DNA of 49,619 nt, taken from Gammaproteobacteria bacterium (GTDB lineage Bacteria > Pseudomonadota > Gammaproteobacteria > JAJPIJ01). The translations under genes were made by a program, and so were the position numbers. The DNA lies in assembly GCA_021324815.1 (NCBI GenBank), contig JAJPIJ010000050.1, positions 1 to 49,619 of the forward strand. Reading direction: 5' to 3'. The notes under the pieces are model-generated. The model searched no databases and was not told the DNA's origin. It saw only the letters and a list, made by a program, of their open reading frames with translations. Every line of letters starts with the position of its first letter. Position 1 is the first letter of the stretch. Below, piece by piece: positions 7,853 to 15,214 of the stretch.

Positions 7853-7882
7853 AAAACCCCGGCCACGGGGTTTTCTTTTTTT
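7853..7882 (+). terminator. Rho-independent terminator after tRNA-Gly
   Basis: AAAACCCCG (7853-7861) pairs with CGGGGTTTT (7866-7874) around a GCCA loop, then a C and seven T residues. It would separate tRNA-Gly from tRNA-Cys and tRNA-Leu. Confidence 0.85.
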
Positions 7883-7928
7883 AATCGGCATGCTTCAGGG
7901 CCGCCGGCAGGCGGTCGAGACCTATACA

Positions 7929-8002
7929 GGCTGGATGGCAGAGTGGTCATGCAGCGGACTGCAAATCCGTGTACGCCGGTTCGATCCCGACTCCAGCCTC
8001 CA
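7929..8002 (+). tRNA. tRNA-Cys (anticodon GCA)
   Basis: A 74-base tRNA with acceptor GGCTGGA (7929-7935) paired to TCCAGCC (7992-7998), T discriminator and encoded CCA. The anticodon loop CTGCAAA between GCGGA and TCCGT gives GCA. It matches the cysT position of the conserved cluster. I see no convincing promoter directly in front, although a terminator lies about 46 bases upstream. Confidence 0.97.
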
Positions 8003-8016
8003 TTTGCGCAATCCCC

Positions 8017-8022
8017 TATAAT
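8017..8022 (+). promoter_or_regulatory. -10 element ahead of tRNA-Leu
   Basis: A perfect TATAAT between tRNA-Cys and tRNA-Leu, 16 bases before the latter, suggests that tRNA-Leu and the cofactor operon behind it have a promoter of their own. No good -35 is visible at 16-18 bases, where the sequence is the tRNA-Cys 3' end. Confidence 0.45.
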
Positions 8023-8038
8023 TCCAGTGTGCTCAGCA

Positions 8039-8125
8039 GCCCGGGTGGCGGAACAGGTAGACGCAAGGGACTTAAAATCCCTTGGGGGAAACCCCGTGCC
8101 GGTTCGACTCCGGCCCCGGGCACCA
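8039..8125 (+). tRNA. tRNA-Leu (anticodon TAA)
   Basis: An 87-base class II tRNA. The acceptor GCCCGGG (8039-8045) pairs with CCCGGGC (8115-8121), followed by A and CCA. The anticodon stem AGGGA/TCCCT encloses CTTAAAA with anticodon TAA; a long variable arm and GGTTCGACTCC T-arm follow. It corresponds to leuZ of the E. coli cluster. The next gene begins only 23 bases after the CCA, with no terminator between. Confidence 0.97.
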
Positions 8126-8148
8126 ACTGAAAATCAGCGGCCAAGCCC

Positions 8149-9162
8149 TTGTCAGAATTAATCCGCCGACCCGGCAAAATCTTCGTATGCGAGTTCGTCA
8201 CGGGCGGGGGCTTCATCGGCCGGTCCCTGCCCCCGGCGCTCGCTGGCGAGGGCGACATGATGCTGCGCGCGGCGCTGGCCGATTTTTGCGCACTGAACGA
8301 TGTTGCAATCGTCACGACCCGCGACGCGCGACTGCCGTCCTTGGATCATGCCGCGGAGATTATCACGGTGCAGGGGGAGCCGTGGGAGGTGTGGCGGCGG
8401 TGCATTGCAACGACGGATGCGGCGTTGATTGTCGCGCCCGAAACCGGCGGCGTTTTGGAGCGGCTCAACCGCATGGTCGAGGATGCGGGCAAATTGCTGT
8501 TGGGATGCTCCTCGCCGGCGGTGGCCCTCACGGCGAGCAAGATCACGACGCTGAATACATTCGCGCAGCACGGCGTGAGGGTGCCGGAGACCGTGTATTG
8601 GGGGACACGGCCCCCGAAGGGGGACGACGGCTACGTGGTGAAGCCGGATGACGGGGCGGGCAGTGAAGATACCTTCTTCTTTGCAACGGCGGCGGAATTT
8701 TCGGGATGGAGTCCTCCCGATATCCGGCGCACATGGATAGCGCAGTCTTACGTGCCAGGACGGGCGATGAGTCTTTCGCTGCTCTGCGGTCCGGGCCGCG
8801 CCGCGGTGCTGACCGTCAACGAACAGCTGCGGGACCGCGAAGGAGAGGTCTTGAGGCAAACCGGCACGCTGGTCAACCCCTCCCCGCAACCGAGATCCGC
8901 CATGCAGGGACTCGCCGATCAACTGGTGGGGCTGCTGCCGGGTTTGCGTGGTTTTGTGGGCGTCGACTACATCGAGACCGGCGCAGGGCCGGTCGTGTTG
9001 GAAATCAATCCGCGCCTGACCACGAGCTACGTGGCGGCGAGCCGGTCCCTGGGCGTCAATGCCGCGCAATTAATCGTGGAGGCATGTCTGGGACGGGGGG
9101 AAGCGATGACTCGAACGCCGGCGTCATGCCTCTGGCGGGTCGAGGTGCCTCATCTTGCGTGA
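8149..9162 (+). CDS. ATP-grasp ligase, MfnD-like (methanofuran-type cofactor synthesis)
   Basis: Predicted 337-aa ATP-grasp enzyme. The fold shows in CEFVTGGGFIG at the N-terminus, GYVVKPDDGAGSEDTFF in the central ATP-binding part and the metal-binding end VVLEINPRLTTSYVA. ATP-grasp ligases of this type next to MfnF- and MfnE-type genes correspond to MfnD, which in methanogens joins glutamate to tyramine. Bacterial methylofuran uses tyrosine-derived chains, so the exact acceptor here is open. The assignment rests mainly on context. The start is TTG (8149); no strong ribosome site is visible and no other start keeps the N-terminal motif. It lies 23 bases after tRNA-Leu and overlaps the next gene by eight bases. 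Confidence 0.75.
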   Translation: MSELIRRPGKIFVCEFVTGGGFIGRSLPPALAGEGDMMLRAALADFCALNDVAIVTTRDARLPSLDHAAEIITVQGEPWEVWRRCIATTDAALIVAPETGGVLERLNRMVEDAGKLLLGCSSPAVALTASKITTLNTFAQHGVRVPETVYWGTRPPKGDDGYVVKPDDGAGSEDTFFFATAAEFSGWSPPDIRRTWIAQSYVPGRAMSLSLLCGPGRAAVLTVNEQLRDREGEVLRQTGTLVNPSPQPRSAMQGLADQLVGLLPGLRGFVGVDYIETGAGPVVLEINPRLTTSYVAASRSLGVNAAQLIVEACLGRGEAMTRTPASCLWRVEVPHLA

Positions 9163-10195
9163 GGTCGCGGCATGTGCCGGATGGGACATCGGCGGCGCGC
9201 ATCTCAAGCTGGCGGTCGCGGACACGCGCGGCCGGCTGATCCACGTGGGCCAGTATTCCTGCCCCCTCTGGCGGGGGCTGAATGAACTCGATCTACAGCT
9301 GTCGCGCCTGCACCGCCGCTTTCGCTTGCGGGAGGCCCTGCACCTCGTCACCATGACGGGGGAACTCGCGGACATATTTGCCGATCGCCACGAGGGCGTG
9401 CAGACTTTGTTGCGCGTGGCCGGCCGGCGCATCGGTGCAGGGCGGCTCAGGGTCTATTCGCTGCGCCATGGATGGTGTGACGTACGGACCGCGGTCCGCG
9501 TTCCCCTCGAAGTGGCCTCGGCGAACTGGCATGCCACCGCGGCGTCGGTGGCGGGGATCGTGCCGGAGGCGCTGCTGGTGGACATCGGCAGCACCACCAC
9601 CGACATCATCCCCATTCACAACGGCCGGGTGGCGGCGCGGGCGTCGACGGACGCCGGACGCCTGCGCACTGGCGAACTTCTATACACTGGCGTGAGCCGC
9701 ACCCCCGTCATGGCGGTGGTGCGGCGGATGAAATTTCGCGGCGTGTGGCAGAACATGACGGCGGAGCAGTTTGCAAACATGGCGGACGTTTACCGGCTGA
9801 TCGGCAATTTGCGCTTTGGTGCTGATGAAACCGCCGATGGCCGCGGCAAAAAACCGCGTGACTGCGCCCGGCGCCTGGCGCGCATGCTGGGTTGCGATCT
9901 GCGCGATGCATCGATGCGGGACTGGCGGCAGGCGGCGCGATTCATCGCCGGTGCGCAGCAGGAGGGCGTGATGAAGGAGATGAATCGGGTGCTGTCCGTG
10001 TTCCCCCGATCCTCCGGCTGGCCGGTGATCGGCGCCGGCGCCGGCCGCTTTATTGCCCGGCGATTGGCAAAACGGCTGCGGCGCCGCTACCTCGATTATG
10101 CAGAACTCGTTAACGCGCCGCGCAGATGGCGCGAGCCGGCCGCCGTTTGCGCGCCCGCCGTGGCGCTGGCGCTGATGGGCCGGACATCATGCTGA
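9155..10195 (+). CDS. Hydantoinase/ASKHA-fold H4MPT-linked C1-pathway protein, MfnF-like
   Basis: Predicted 346-aa protein of the acetate/sugar kinase-Hsp70-actin superfamily. Phosphate-binding motifs appear as GWDIGGAHLKLA (9-20) and DIGSTTTD (143-150), with a C-terminal GAGAGRFIARRLA loop. Proteins of this family were first noted as H4MPT-linked C1-transfer genes in methylotrophs. In methanogens the homologue MfnF condenses the furan phosphate-derived unit with gamma-glutamyltyramine to build the methanofuran core. The start is TTG (9155), supported by GAGG at 9142-9145, nine bases upstream. It overlaps both neighbours (8 and 7 bases), so translational coupling is likely. Function is inferred from the family and the operon. 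Confidence 0.78.
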   Translation: MREVAACAGWDIGGAHLKLAVADTRGRLIHVGQYSCPLWRGLNELDLQLSRLHRRFRLREALHLVTMTGELADIFADRHEGVQTLLRVAGRRIGAGRLRVYSLRHGWCDVRTAVRVPLEVASANWHATAASVAGIVPEALLVDIGSTTTDIIPIHNGRVAARASTDAGRLRTGELLYTGVSRTPVMAVVRRMKFRGVWQNMTAEQFANMADVYRLIGNLRFGADETADGRGKKPRDCARRLARMLGCDLRDASMRDWRQAARFIAGAQQEGVMKEMNRVLSVFPRSSGWPVIGAGAGRFIARRLAKRLRRRYLDYAELVNAPRRWREPAAVCAPAVALALMGRTSC

Positions 10196-11583
10196 AAACC
10201 CCGCGCATCGTGGAGCTTCCCTACCACGAGGACACCGCGATCCGTTTTGACGCCTTCGCCGACCGGCCGTGGTGCGTGCTGCTGGACAGCGACCGCCTGT
10301 GCCAGCGCCAGGGCCGATTCGATATCTTCGCCGCCGATCCCGTCTTTACCCTTACCACGCGCGGCGGCCGCACCGAGATCAACACCGCCGGCGGAACGGC
10401 GATCTCCGATCTCGATCCCTTCGCCTTGTTGAAGCGGCACTTGGGCGAAATCCTGCCGGGGCATCCGCTGCTGCCCTTCACCGGCGGGGCGATGGGGTAT
10501 TTCGCCTACGATTTGGGACGGCGTGTGGAGCGGCTGCCCGACATTGCCATTCACGACATCGACATGCCGGACATGGCGATCGGCGTCTACGAGCGTTGCG
10601 TGGTGGTCGATCACTTCGACAGGCGGGCATACTTTATCAGCCGTGCAGAGGATGGCCGCGGCGACGCCGAATGGCTGCACAAACTCGAGGTGGCTCCGCC
10701 GCCGCAAACGCCCGTCGCCTTCTGTCCCCGGTTCCGGGTGCTGTCCGCGGTCAAGCCGAATCTGAGCCGCGCGCAATACGCCGTGCGCTTTGAGCGCATC
10801 AAGAAATATCTTCGCAACGGCGATTGTTACCAGGTGAATCTGGCGCTGCGCTTTTCCGCCCGCGCCGACGGCGATCCCTGGGACGCCTACAAATACCTGC
10901 GGCAGCTCAACCCTGCGCCGTACTCGGCGTTTTTGCGCGTGCCCGGCGGCGAGGTGCTGAGTTCATCGCCGGAGCGTTTTCTGAACGTGCGCAACGGCGT
11001 GGTCGAGACCAGGCCGATCAAGGGCACCCGCCCGCGCAGCGCCGATCCGATCCGCGATCAGCAAATGATCGAGGAGCTGCGCAACAGCCTCAAGGACCGC
11101 GCCGAGAACGTCATGATCGTGGATTTGCTGCGCAATGATCTTGGCAAGAACTGCCGCACCGGCTCGGTCAGCGTGCCCAAACTGTTCGCCGTGGAGAGTT
11201 TCGCCACCGTGCATCATCTGGTCAGCACGGTGCGGGGCGAGCTGGCGCCGGGACGCCATCCGGTGGATTTGCTGCGCGGCTGTTTTCCCGGCGGCTCCAT
11301 CACCGGCGCGCCCAAGCTCCGCGCCATGGAGATCATCGAGGAGCTGGAGCCGCACCGGCGCAGCGTGTACTGTGGGGCCATCGGTTACATCGGCGTCGAC
11401 GGCGGTATGGATACCAGCATCGCCATCCGCACGCTGGTGTGCCACGACGGCTTCATGCATGCCTGGGCGGGCGGCGGCATCGTCATGGATTCGGTGATGG
11501 AGGCGGAATACCAGGAAAGCCTCGACAAGGCGGCCGGCATGATCCGGCTGTTCATGAACACCGAGACGCCGGATGCCGTTTGA
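10189..11583 (+). CDS. pabB: Aminodeoxychorismate synthase component I
   Basis: Predicted 464-aa chorismate-binding enzyme that, with a glutamine amidotransferase (PabA), makes 4-amino-4-deoxychorismate, the precursor of p-aminobenzoate. The diagnostic PIKGT (276-280) carries the lysine typical of PabB; anthranilate synthase has Ala there. The segments SSSPERFLNV, LLRNDLGKNC and GGSITGAPKLRAMEIIEELE complete the chorismate domain, preceded by a TrpE_N-like region. ATG 10189 is used, overlapping the previous stop by seven bases; an in-frame GTG farther upstream would lie deep inside that gene. p-Aminobenzoate is needed for folate and also for tetrahydromethanopterin, which fits its place among MfnD/F/E-like genes. 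No pabA is visible in the window. Confidence 0.95.
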   Translation: MLKTPRIVELPYHEDTAIRFDAFADRPWCVLLDSDRLCQRQGRFDIFAADPVFTLTTRGGRTEINTAGGTAISDLDPFALLKRHLGEILPGHPLLPFTGGAMGYFAYDLGRRVERLPDIAIHDIDMPDMAIGVYERCVVVDHFDRRAYFISRAEDGRGDAEWLHKLEVAPPPQTPVAFCPRFRVLSAVKPNLSRAQYAVRFERIKKYLRNGDCYQVNLALRFSARADGDPWDAYKYLRQLNPAPYSAFLRVPGGEVLSSSPERFLNVRNGVVETRPIKGTRPRSADPIRDQQMIEELRNSLKDRAENVMIVDLLRNDLGKNCRTGSVSVPKLFAVESFATVHHLVSTVRGELAPGRHPVDLLRGCFPGGSITGAPKLRAMEIIEELEPHRRSVYCGAIGYIGVDGGMDTSIAIRTLVCHDGFMHAWAGGGIVMDSVMEAEYQESLDKAAGMIRLFMNTETPDAV

Positions 11584-12199
11584 GCTCTGGGTGGTGAAGG
11601 TCGGCGGCAGCCTCCACGGCACGCCCGATTTGAAACCCTGGCTGCACGCGCTGGCGCTGACCGGCGGCGGACGCCTCGTCATCGTGCCGGGGGGCGGGCC
11701 GTTCGCCGATCATGTGCGCGCGGCGCAGCGGCGCGACGGATTTGACGACCTCACCGCCCACCGCCGCGCGCTCTCGGCGATGGAGCAGTACGGGCGCGAA
11801 CTCATCGATGAGCAGCCGGGGCTGCGGCCCGCCGCGACCGACGGAGCGCTGCATGCCGTTCTCGGCGCGCGTGCGGTGCCGGTGTGGATGCCCGCCGCCA
11901 TGGCGGGAGACACCGCCGATCTGAAATGCGACTGGGGGACGACCTCGGACACGCTGGCGGCCTGGCTCGCCGCGCGCCTCGGCGCGGCCCACCTGGCCCT
12001 GATCAAATCCGCGCCGCCGGAAGCGGGCCGCTGGCCGGCGCGGCAGCTCTCGGCCGCGGGGGTGATCGACCGGCATTTCGGCGATCATCTGCGGACGGGC
12101 CGCTTCCGCGCCTGGTGGCTGGGCCGCGGCGACCACCGGCGGTTTGCCGACTACATCAACGCCGATGGCCTGCCGCCCGCTGAAATCCTGTCCGTCTGA
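11573..12199 (+). CDS. Amino-acid-kinase-family protein, MfnE-like
   Basis: Predicted 208-aa small kinase of the amino acid kinase superfamily. The nucleotide/phosphate motifs are VVKVGGSLHG (7-16), IVPGGGPFADHVR (37-49) and CDWGTTSDTLAAW (120-132). At this length it lacks the extra domains of aspartate or glutamate kinases. In methanogens the short member MfnE phosphorylates the aminomethylfuran phosphate intermediate of methanofuran. Given MfnD- and MfnF-like genes two and three places upstream, the same reaction is the most likely one here. It starts inside the end of pabB (11-base overlap) and is the last gene of the operon. A weak stem without T-tract follows (12206-12237). Confidence 0.78.
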   Translation: MPFELWVVKVGGSLHGTPDLKPWLHALALTGGGRLVIVPGGGPFADHVRAAQRRDGFDDLTAHRRALSAMEQYGRELIDEQPGLRPAATDGALHAVLGARAVPVWMPAAMAGDTADLKCDWGTTSDTLAAWLAARLGAAHLALIKSAPPEAGRWPARQLSAAGVIDRHFGDHLRTGRFRAWWLGRGDHRRFADYINADGLPPAEILSV

Positions 12200-12513
12200 G
12201 TCTCCAATCCGGCGCGGGCGGGCGTGCGGCCCGGATTCCAGATGCGCTCGGCGTGGCCGCCGATGCACCGCAGGCTAGCGGCCAGCAGGGCGGAAACACC
12301 GCCTTGTGCAGGCCGTTCCAGAACAGCTCGAAAAACCGCGGGTGGAGATTGATGAACGGGAACACCAGCCCGACGCCGCGGGTCATGCCGTCGTTCCATT
12401 TCGATCCGTGCCGGATGGCCGCGCCGCCCGCCGGCGTTCCATCGCCGCGTCGACCACCGCGGCTTGTCCGCGATTGCAGTGATGAGGCGGCATCCTGCCG
12501 GGTCCCGCCTTTT
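12200..12513. other. 314-base gap with a possibly decayed minus-strand reading frame
   Basis: No intact gene is recognised. On the minus strand from about 12380 one frame reads GLVFPFINLHPRFFELFWNG and continues for a few codons. An adjoining frame then continues with SALLAASLRCIGGHAERIW, as if one hydrophobic protein had been broken by a frameshift near 12300. Neither frame has a convincing start or ribosome site. A stem AATCCGG/CCGGATT lies at 12206-12237. Confidence 0.25.
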
Positions 12514-13530
12514 TCATTCGAGCGGAAGCTTGTAGGGCAGGCCGGCGAGCTCGCGGACCAGCCGCGGCACGAGATAGCCGGGGAGTCTGGCGCGGACGAT
12601 GTCCAGCAGTTTCTCCGCCACCGCGTCTTCGACATGGAAATGGGCGGCGCCCCGCACCGGATCGAGCATATGCAGATAGTAAGGCAGCGCGCCCGCGTCG
12701 AACAGCGCCTCGCTCAAGTCGCACAGCGCATCGGCGCTGTCGTTAACGCCTTTGAGCAGCACCGATTGATTCAGCAACGGCACGCCCCGGTCGTGAATCA
12801 TCCGCAGCGCTTTGCGCGCGGCGTCATCGATTTCGTTGGCGTGATTCACGTGGACGACCATCACCGGCTTGAGACGGGTGCCGGCCAGCCAGTCCAGCAA
12901 TTGCTCATCCACGCGTTCCGGCAGCACCACCGGCAGGCGGGTGTGCACGCGCAGCCGCTTCAAGTGCGGAATGTCCGCGAGCGCGCGCGCCAGCTCCGCG
13001 AGGCGGGCGTCGGGCAGCGACAGCGGATCGCCGCCGCTTAGAATCACCTCTGTAATGGAAGTATCGTCGCGCAGATACTCCAGGGCCCGCCGCCATTGGC
13101 CGGGGGAGGGATTGGAGTCGCCATAGGGGAAATGCCGGCGGAAGCAGTAGCGGCAATGGATGGCGCAGGCGCCGGTGGTGATGATCAACGCACGGCCGTG
13201 ATACTTGTGCAGCACGCCCGGCACCGTTTCAGCCCCGAGATCATGGACGGGATCGGAGACGAAGCCGGGCGTATCCGCGTCCTCGTCGGCGAGCGGCAGC
13301 ACCTGGCGGAGCAGGGGATCGTGTGGATCACCCTTGCGCATGCGCGCTGCGAAGCCACGCGGCACGCGCTGCCGGAATCCGGCATCCGCCGACAGTTCCG
13401 GTCCCGCGGCCGCCGGGTCGATGTCGAGCAGGCGCAGCAACTCCCGGGGGCTGGCAATGGCCTCCGAGAGCAGCCGCCGCCATCGCGGCGCCGGTTTGGA
13501 CTGAAACGAAATCGCGGGTTGGGTTATCAT
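12514..13530 (-). CDS. epmB: EF-P beta-lysylation enzyme, lysine 2,3-aminomutase
   Basis: Predicted 338-aa radical-SAM, PLP-dependent enzyme that converts (S)-alpha-lysine to (R)-beta-lysine, which EpmA then attaches to elongation factor P. The iron-sulfur site CxxxCxxC is present in [13 protein letters not shown] (about residue 118). The family segments [30 protein letters not shown] and VLLKGVNDS follow. It lacks the long extra regions of catabolic lysine 2,3-aminomutases, consistent with EpmB. It is divergent from efp with only 38 bases between starts, the same arrangement as in E. coli. EpmC, the hydroxylase, is not in the window. Confidence 0.94.
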   Translation of the reverse strand: MITQPAISFQSKPAPRWRRLLSEAIASPRELLRLLDIDPAAAGPELSADAGFRQRVPRGFAARMRKGDPHDPLLRQVLPLADEDADTPGFVSDPVHDLGAETVPGVLHKYHGRALIITTGACAIHCRYCFRRHFPYGDSNPSPGQWRRALEYLRDDTSITEVILSGGDPLSLPDARLAELARALADIPHLKRLRVHTRLPVVLPERVDEQLLDWLAGTRLKPVMVVHVNHANEIDDAARKALRMIHDRGVPLLNQSVLLKGVNDSADALCDLSEALFDAGALPYYLHMLDPVRGAAHFHVEDAVAEKLLDIVRARLPGYLVPRLVRELAGLPYKLPLE

Positions 13531-13568
13531 ACGCGCCTTTTTTAACCTATTTTTACCTGGAAAACGAC

Positions 13569-14138
13569 ATGGCGACCTACAGCACCAATGAGTTCAAGGC
13601 CGGACTGAAGCTGATGATCGACGGCGATCCCTACAACGTCCTGGAGAACGAGTACGTCAAGCCCGGCAAGGGCCAGGCGTTCAACCGCGTCAAGCTGCGC
13701 AACCTCAAGACCGGCCGCGTGCTGGAGCGCACCTTCAAATCCGGCGATACCTGCGAGGGCGCCGACGTCGTGGACGTGGAATTGCAGTTTCTCTACAGCG
13801 ACGGCGAATTCTGGCATTTCATGAACCCGCAGAACTACGAACAGATCGCCGCCGGCAGGACGGCCATGGCGGACGCGGCGCAATGGCTCAAGGGCGAGGA
13901 GATCTGCGTGGTCACGCTGTGGAACGGCGTGCCGCTGACGGTGCAGCCGCCGGCGTTTGTGAATCTCAAGATCGTCGAGACGGACCCGGGCGTGCGGGGC
14001 GACACCGTGACCGGCGGCTCCAAGCCCGCCAAGCTGGAGACCGGCGCCATCGTCAAGGTGCCGCTTTTCATCAACAACAATGAAGTCATCCGCATCGACA
14101 CCCGCACCGGGCTGTATTCGTCGCGGGTCAAGGAATAG
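13569..14138 (+). CDS. efp: Elongation factor P
   Basis: Predicted 189-aa translation factor that binds between the P and E sites and relieves ribosome stalling at consecutive prolines. The N-terminal KOW-like domain ends in the loop [11 protein letters not shown], where Lys34 is the residue that receives beta-lysine. The two OB-fold domains follow, with the conserved end VRIDTRTG-like segment ([15 protein letters not shown]). The gene sits between divergent epmB and downstream epmA, so factor and modification enzymes are together. ATG 13569 gives the normal family length. The upstream ribosome site is weak (TGGAAAA). Confidence 0.97.
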   Translation: MATYSTNEFKAGLKLMIDGDPYNVLENEYVKPGKGQAFNRVKLRNLKTGRVLERTFKSGDTCEGADVVDVELQFLYSDGEFWHFMNPQNYEQIAAGRTAMADAAQWLKGEEICVVTLWNGVPLTVQPPAFVNLKIVETDPGVRGDTVTGGSKPAKLETGAIVKVPLFINNNEVIRIDTRTGLYSSRVKE

Positions 14139-14154
14139 CCCCGCGGCGATTCCC

Positions 14155-15141
14155 TTGGCTCCGACGGCTTCATCCGACTGGCGCCCGGGCGCGTCGCTGG
14201 AGACGCTCAAGCTGCGCGCCGGCACGCTCGATCGCGTCCGCGCCTTCTTTTCCGATCGACGGGTGATGGAGGTGGAGACGCCGCTGCTCGCCGCGGCGGG
14301 GGTGACCGATCCGCATCTGGAAAACCTGCGCACGGAATGCCGGCTGCCGGGGCGGGCCGCGCCCGTGCCACTGTACCTGCAAACCTCGCCGGAATACGCC
14401 ATGAAGCGCCTGCTGGCGGCGGGTGCGGGGCCCATCTATCAGATCACCCGGGCCTTCCGCGACGGCGAGGCGGGCAGGCTGCACAATCCTGAATTCACCC
14501 TCCTTGAATGGTACCGGCCGGGTTTTGACATGCACGACCTCATGGCGGAAGTCGAAGACCTGCTTGCCTGGCTTCTGGGCACGGATTTCTGTGATCGCAC
14601 GACCTATGCCGCGGCGTTCGTCAAGCACGCGGGATTCGACCCGCTGCTCATCAGTGATGACGAATTGCGCGAATCCATGCGACAGCTGGGGCTCAACGCG
14701 TCCGCGGCGGAGCGGTGGGGGCGCGATGATTGCCTGGACTGGGCGCTGAGTGAGATCGTCGCGCCCCGGCTGGGCGTGGAGCGGCCGCTGTTCCTGTGTC
14801 ATTTCCCTGCGGGCCAGTCGTCGCTGGCGCGCATCATTTCTGATGAGAACCCGCCGGTGGCGGCGCGGTTTGAACTCTTCATCAACGGCATCGAGATCGC
14901 CAACGGCTTTGAAGAATTGTGCGACGCCGGGGAGCTGCGGCTGCGTTTTGAAGCGGACAACAGGGCGCGGCGCGCACGCGGCCTGGAGGCCGCGCCGATC
15001 GACGAGCGTCTGCTGGCCGCACTTGAGCACGGATTGCCTGCGTGCGCCGGCGTGGCCCTGGGTTTTGACCGGCTGGTCATGGTCGCTGCGCGTTGCGGGC
15101 GACTCGATGAGGTGATGGCGTTTGATACCTCACATGCTTGA
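14155..15141 (+). CDS. epmA: EF-P lysine aminoacyltransferase (PoxA/GenX)
   Basis: Predicted 328-aa paralogue of the catalytic domain of class II lysyl-tRNA synthetase that ligates beta-lysine to Lys34 of EF-P. Class II motif 2 is visible as ITRAFRDGEAGRLHNPEFT with LEWYRPGF, and motif 3 as GVALGFDRLVMVA. The tRNA-binding N-terminal domain of LysS is absent, which separates it from the tRNA synthetase. The start is uncertain: TTG 14155 gives the usual N-terminus (W.PGASLETLKLRA), whereas the upstream ATG at 14080 lies inside efp. It begins 16 bases after the efp stop and is probably cotranscribed. Confidence 0.92.
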   Translation: MAPTASSDWRPGASLETLKLRAGTLDRVRAFFSDRRVMEVETPLLAAAGVTDPHLENLRTECRLPGRAAPVPLYLQTSPEYAMKRLLAAGAGPIYQITRAFRDGEAGRLHNPEFTLLEWYRPGFDMHDLMAEVEDLLAWLLGTDFCDRTTYAAAFVKHAGFDPLLISDDELRESMRQLGLNASAAERWGRDDCLDWALSEIVAPRLGVERPLFLCHFPAGQSSLARIISDENPPVAARFELFINGIEIANGFEELCDAGELRLRFEADNRARRARGLEAAPIDERLLAALEHGLPACAGVALGFDRLVMVAARCGRLDEVMAFDTSHA

Positions 15142-15214
15142 GAATATTTCTATGTTGTGTATAAATATCATTTATAATTTATATAGTTATACAATATAAT
15201 TAAAGTAAATCAGC
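15142..15214 (+). promoter_or_regulatory. AT-rich island and promoter region before the DinG-type helicase
   Basis: About 70 bases of strongly AT-rich DNA in otherwise GC-rich sequence. It holds two TATAAT boxes (15173-15178 and 15195-15200), an ATAAAT/ATTTAT dyad (15161-15175) and a TTATAT/ATATAA dyad. The -35 elements are poor. No LexA-type box is recognisable. Confidence 0.5.

Noticed and set aside
15142-15214. LexA box before the DinG-type helicase
   Set aside because: The AT-rich dyads lack the CTG...CAG ends that define a LexA site.
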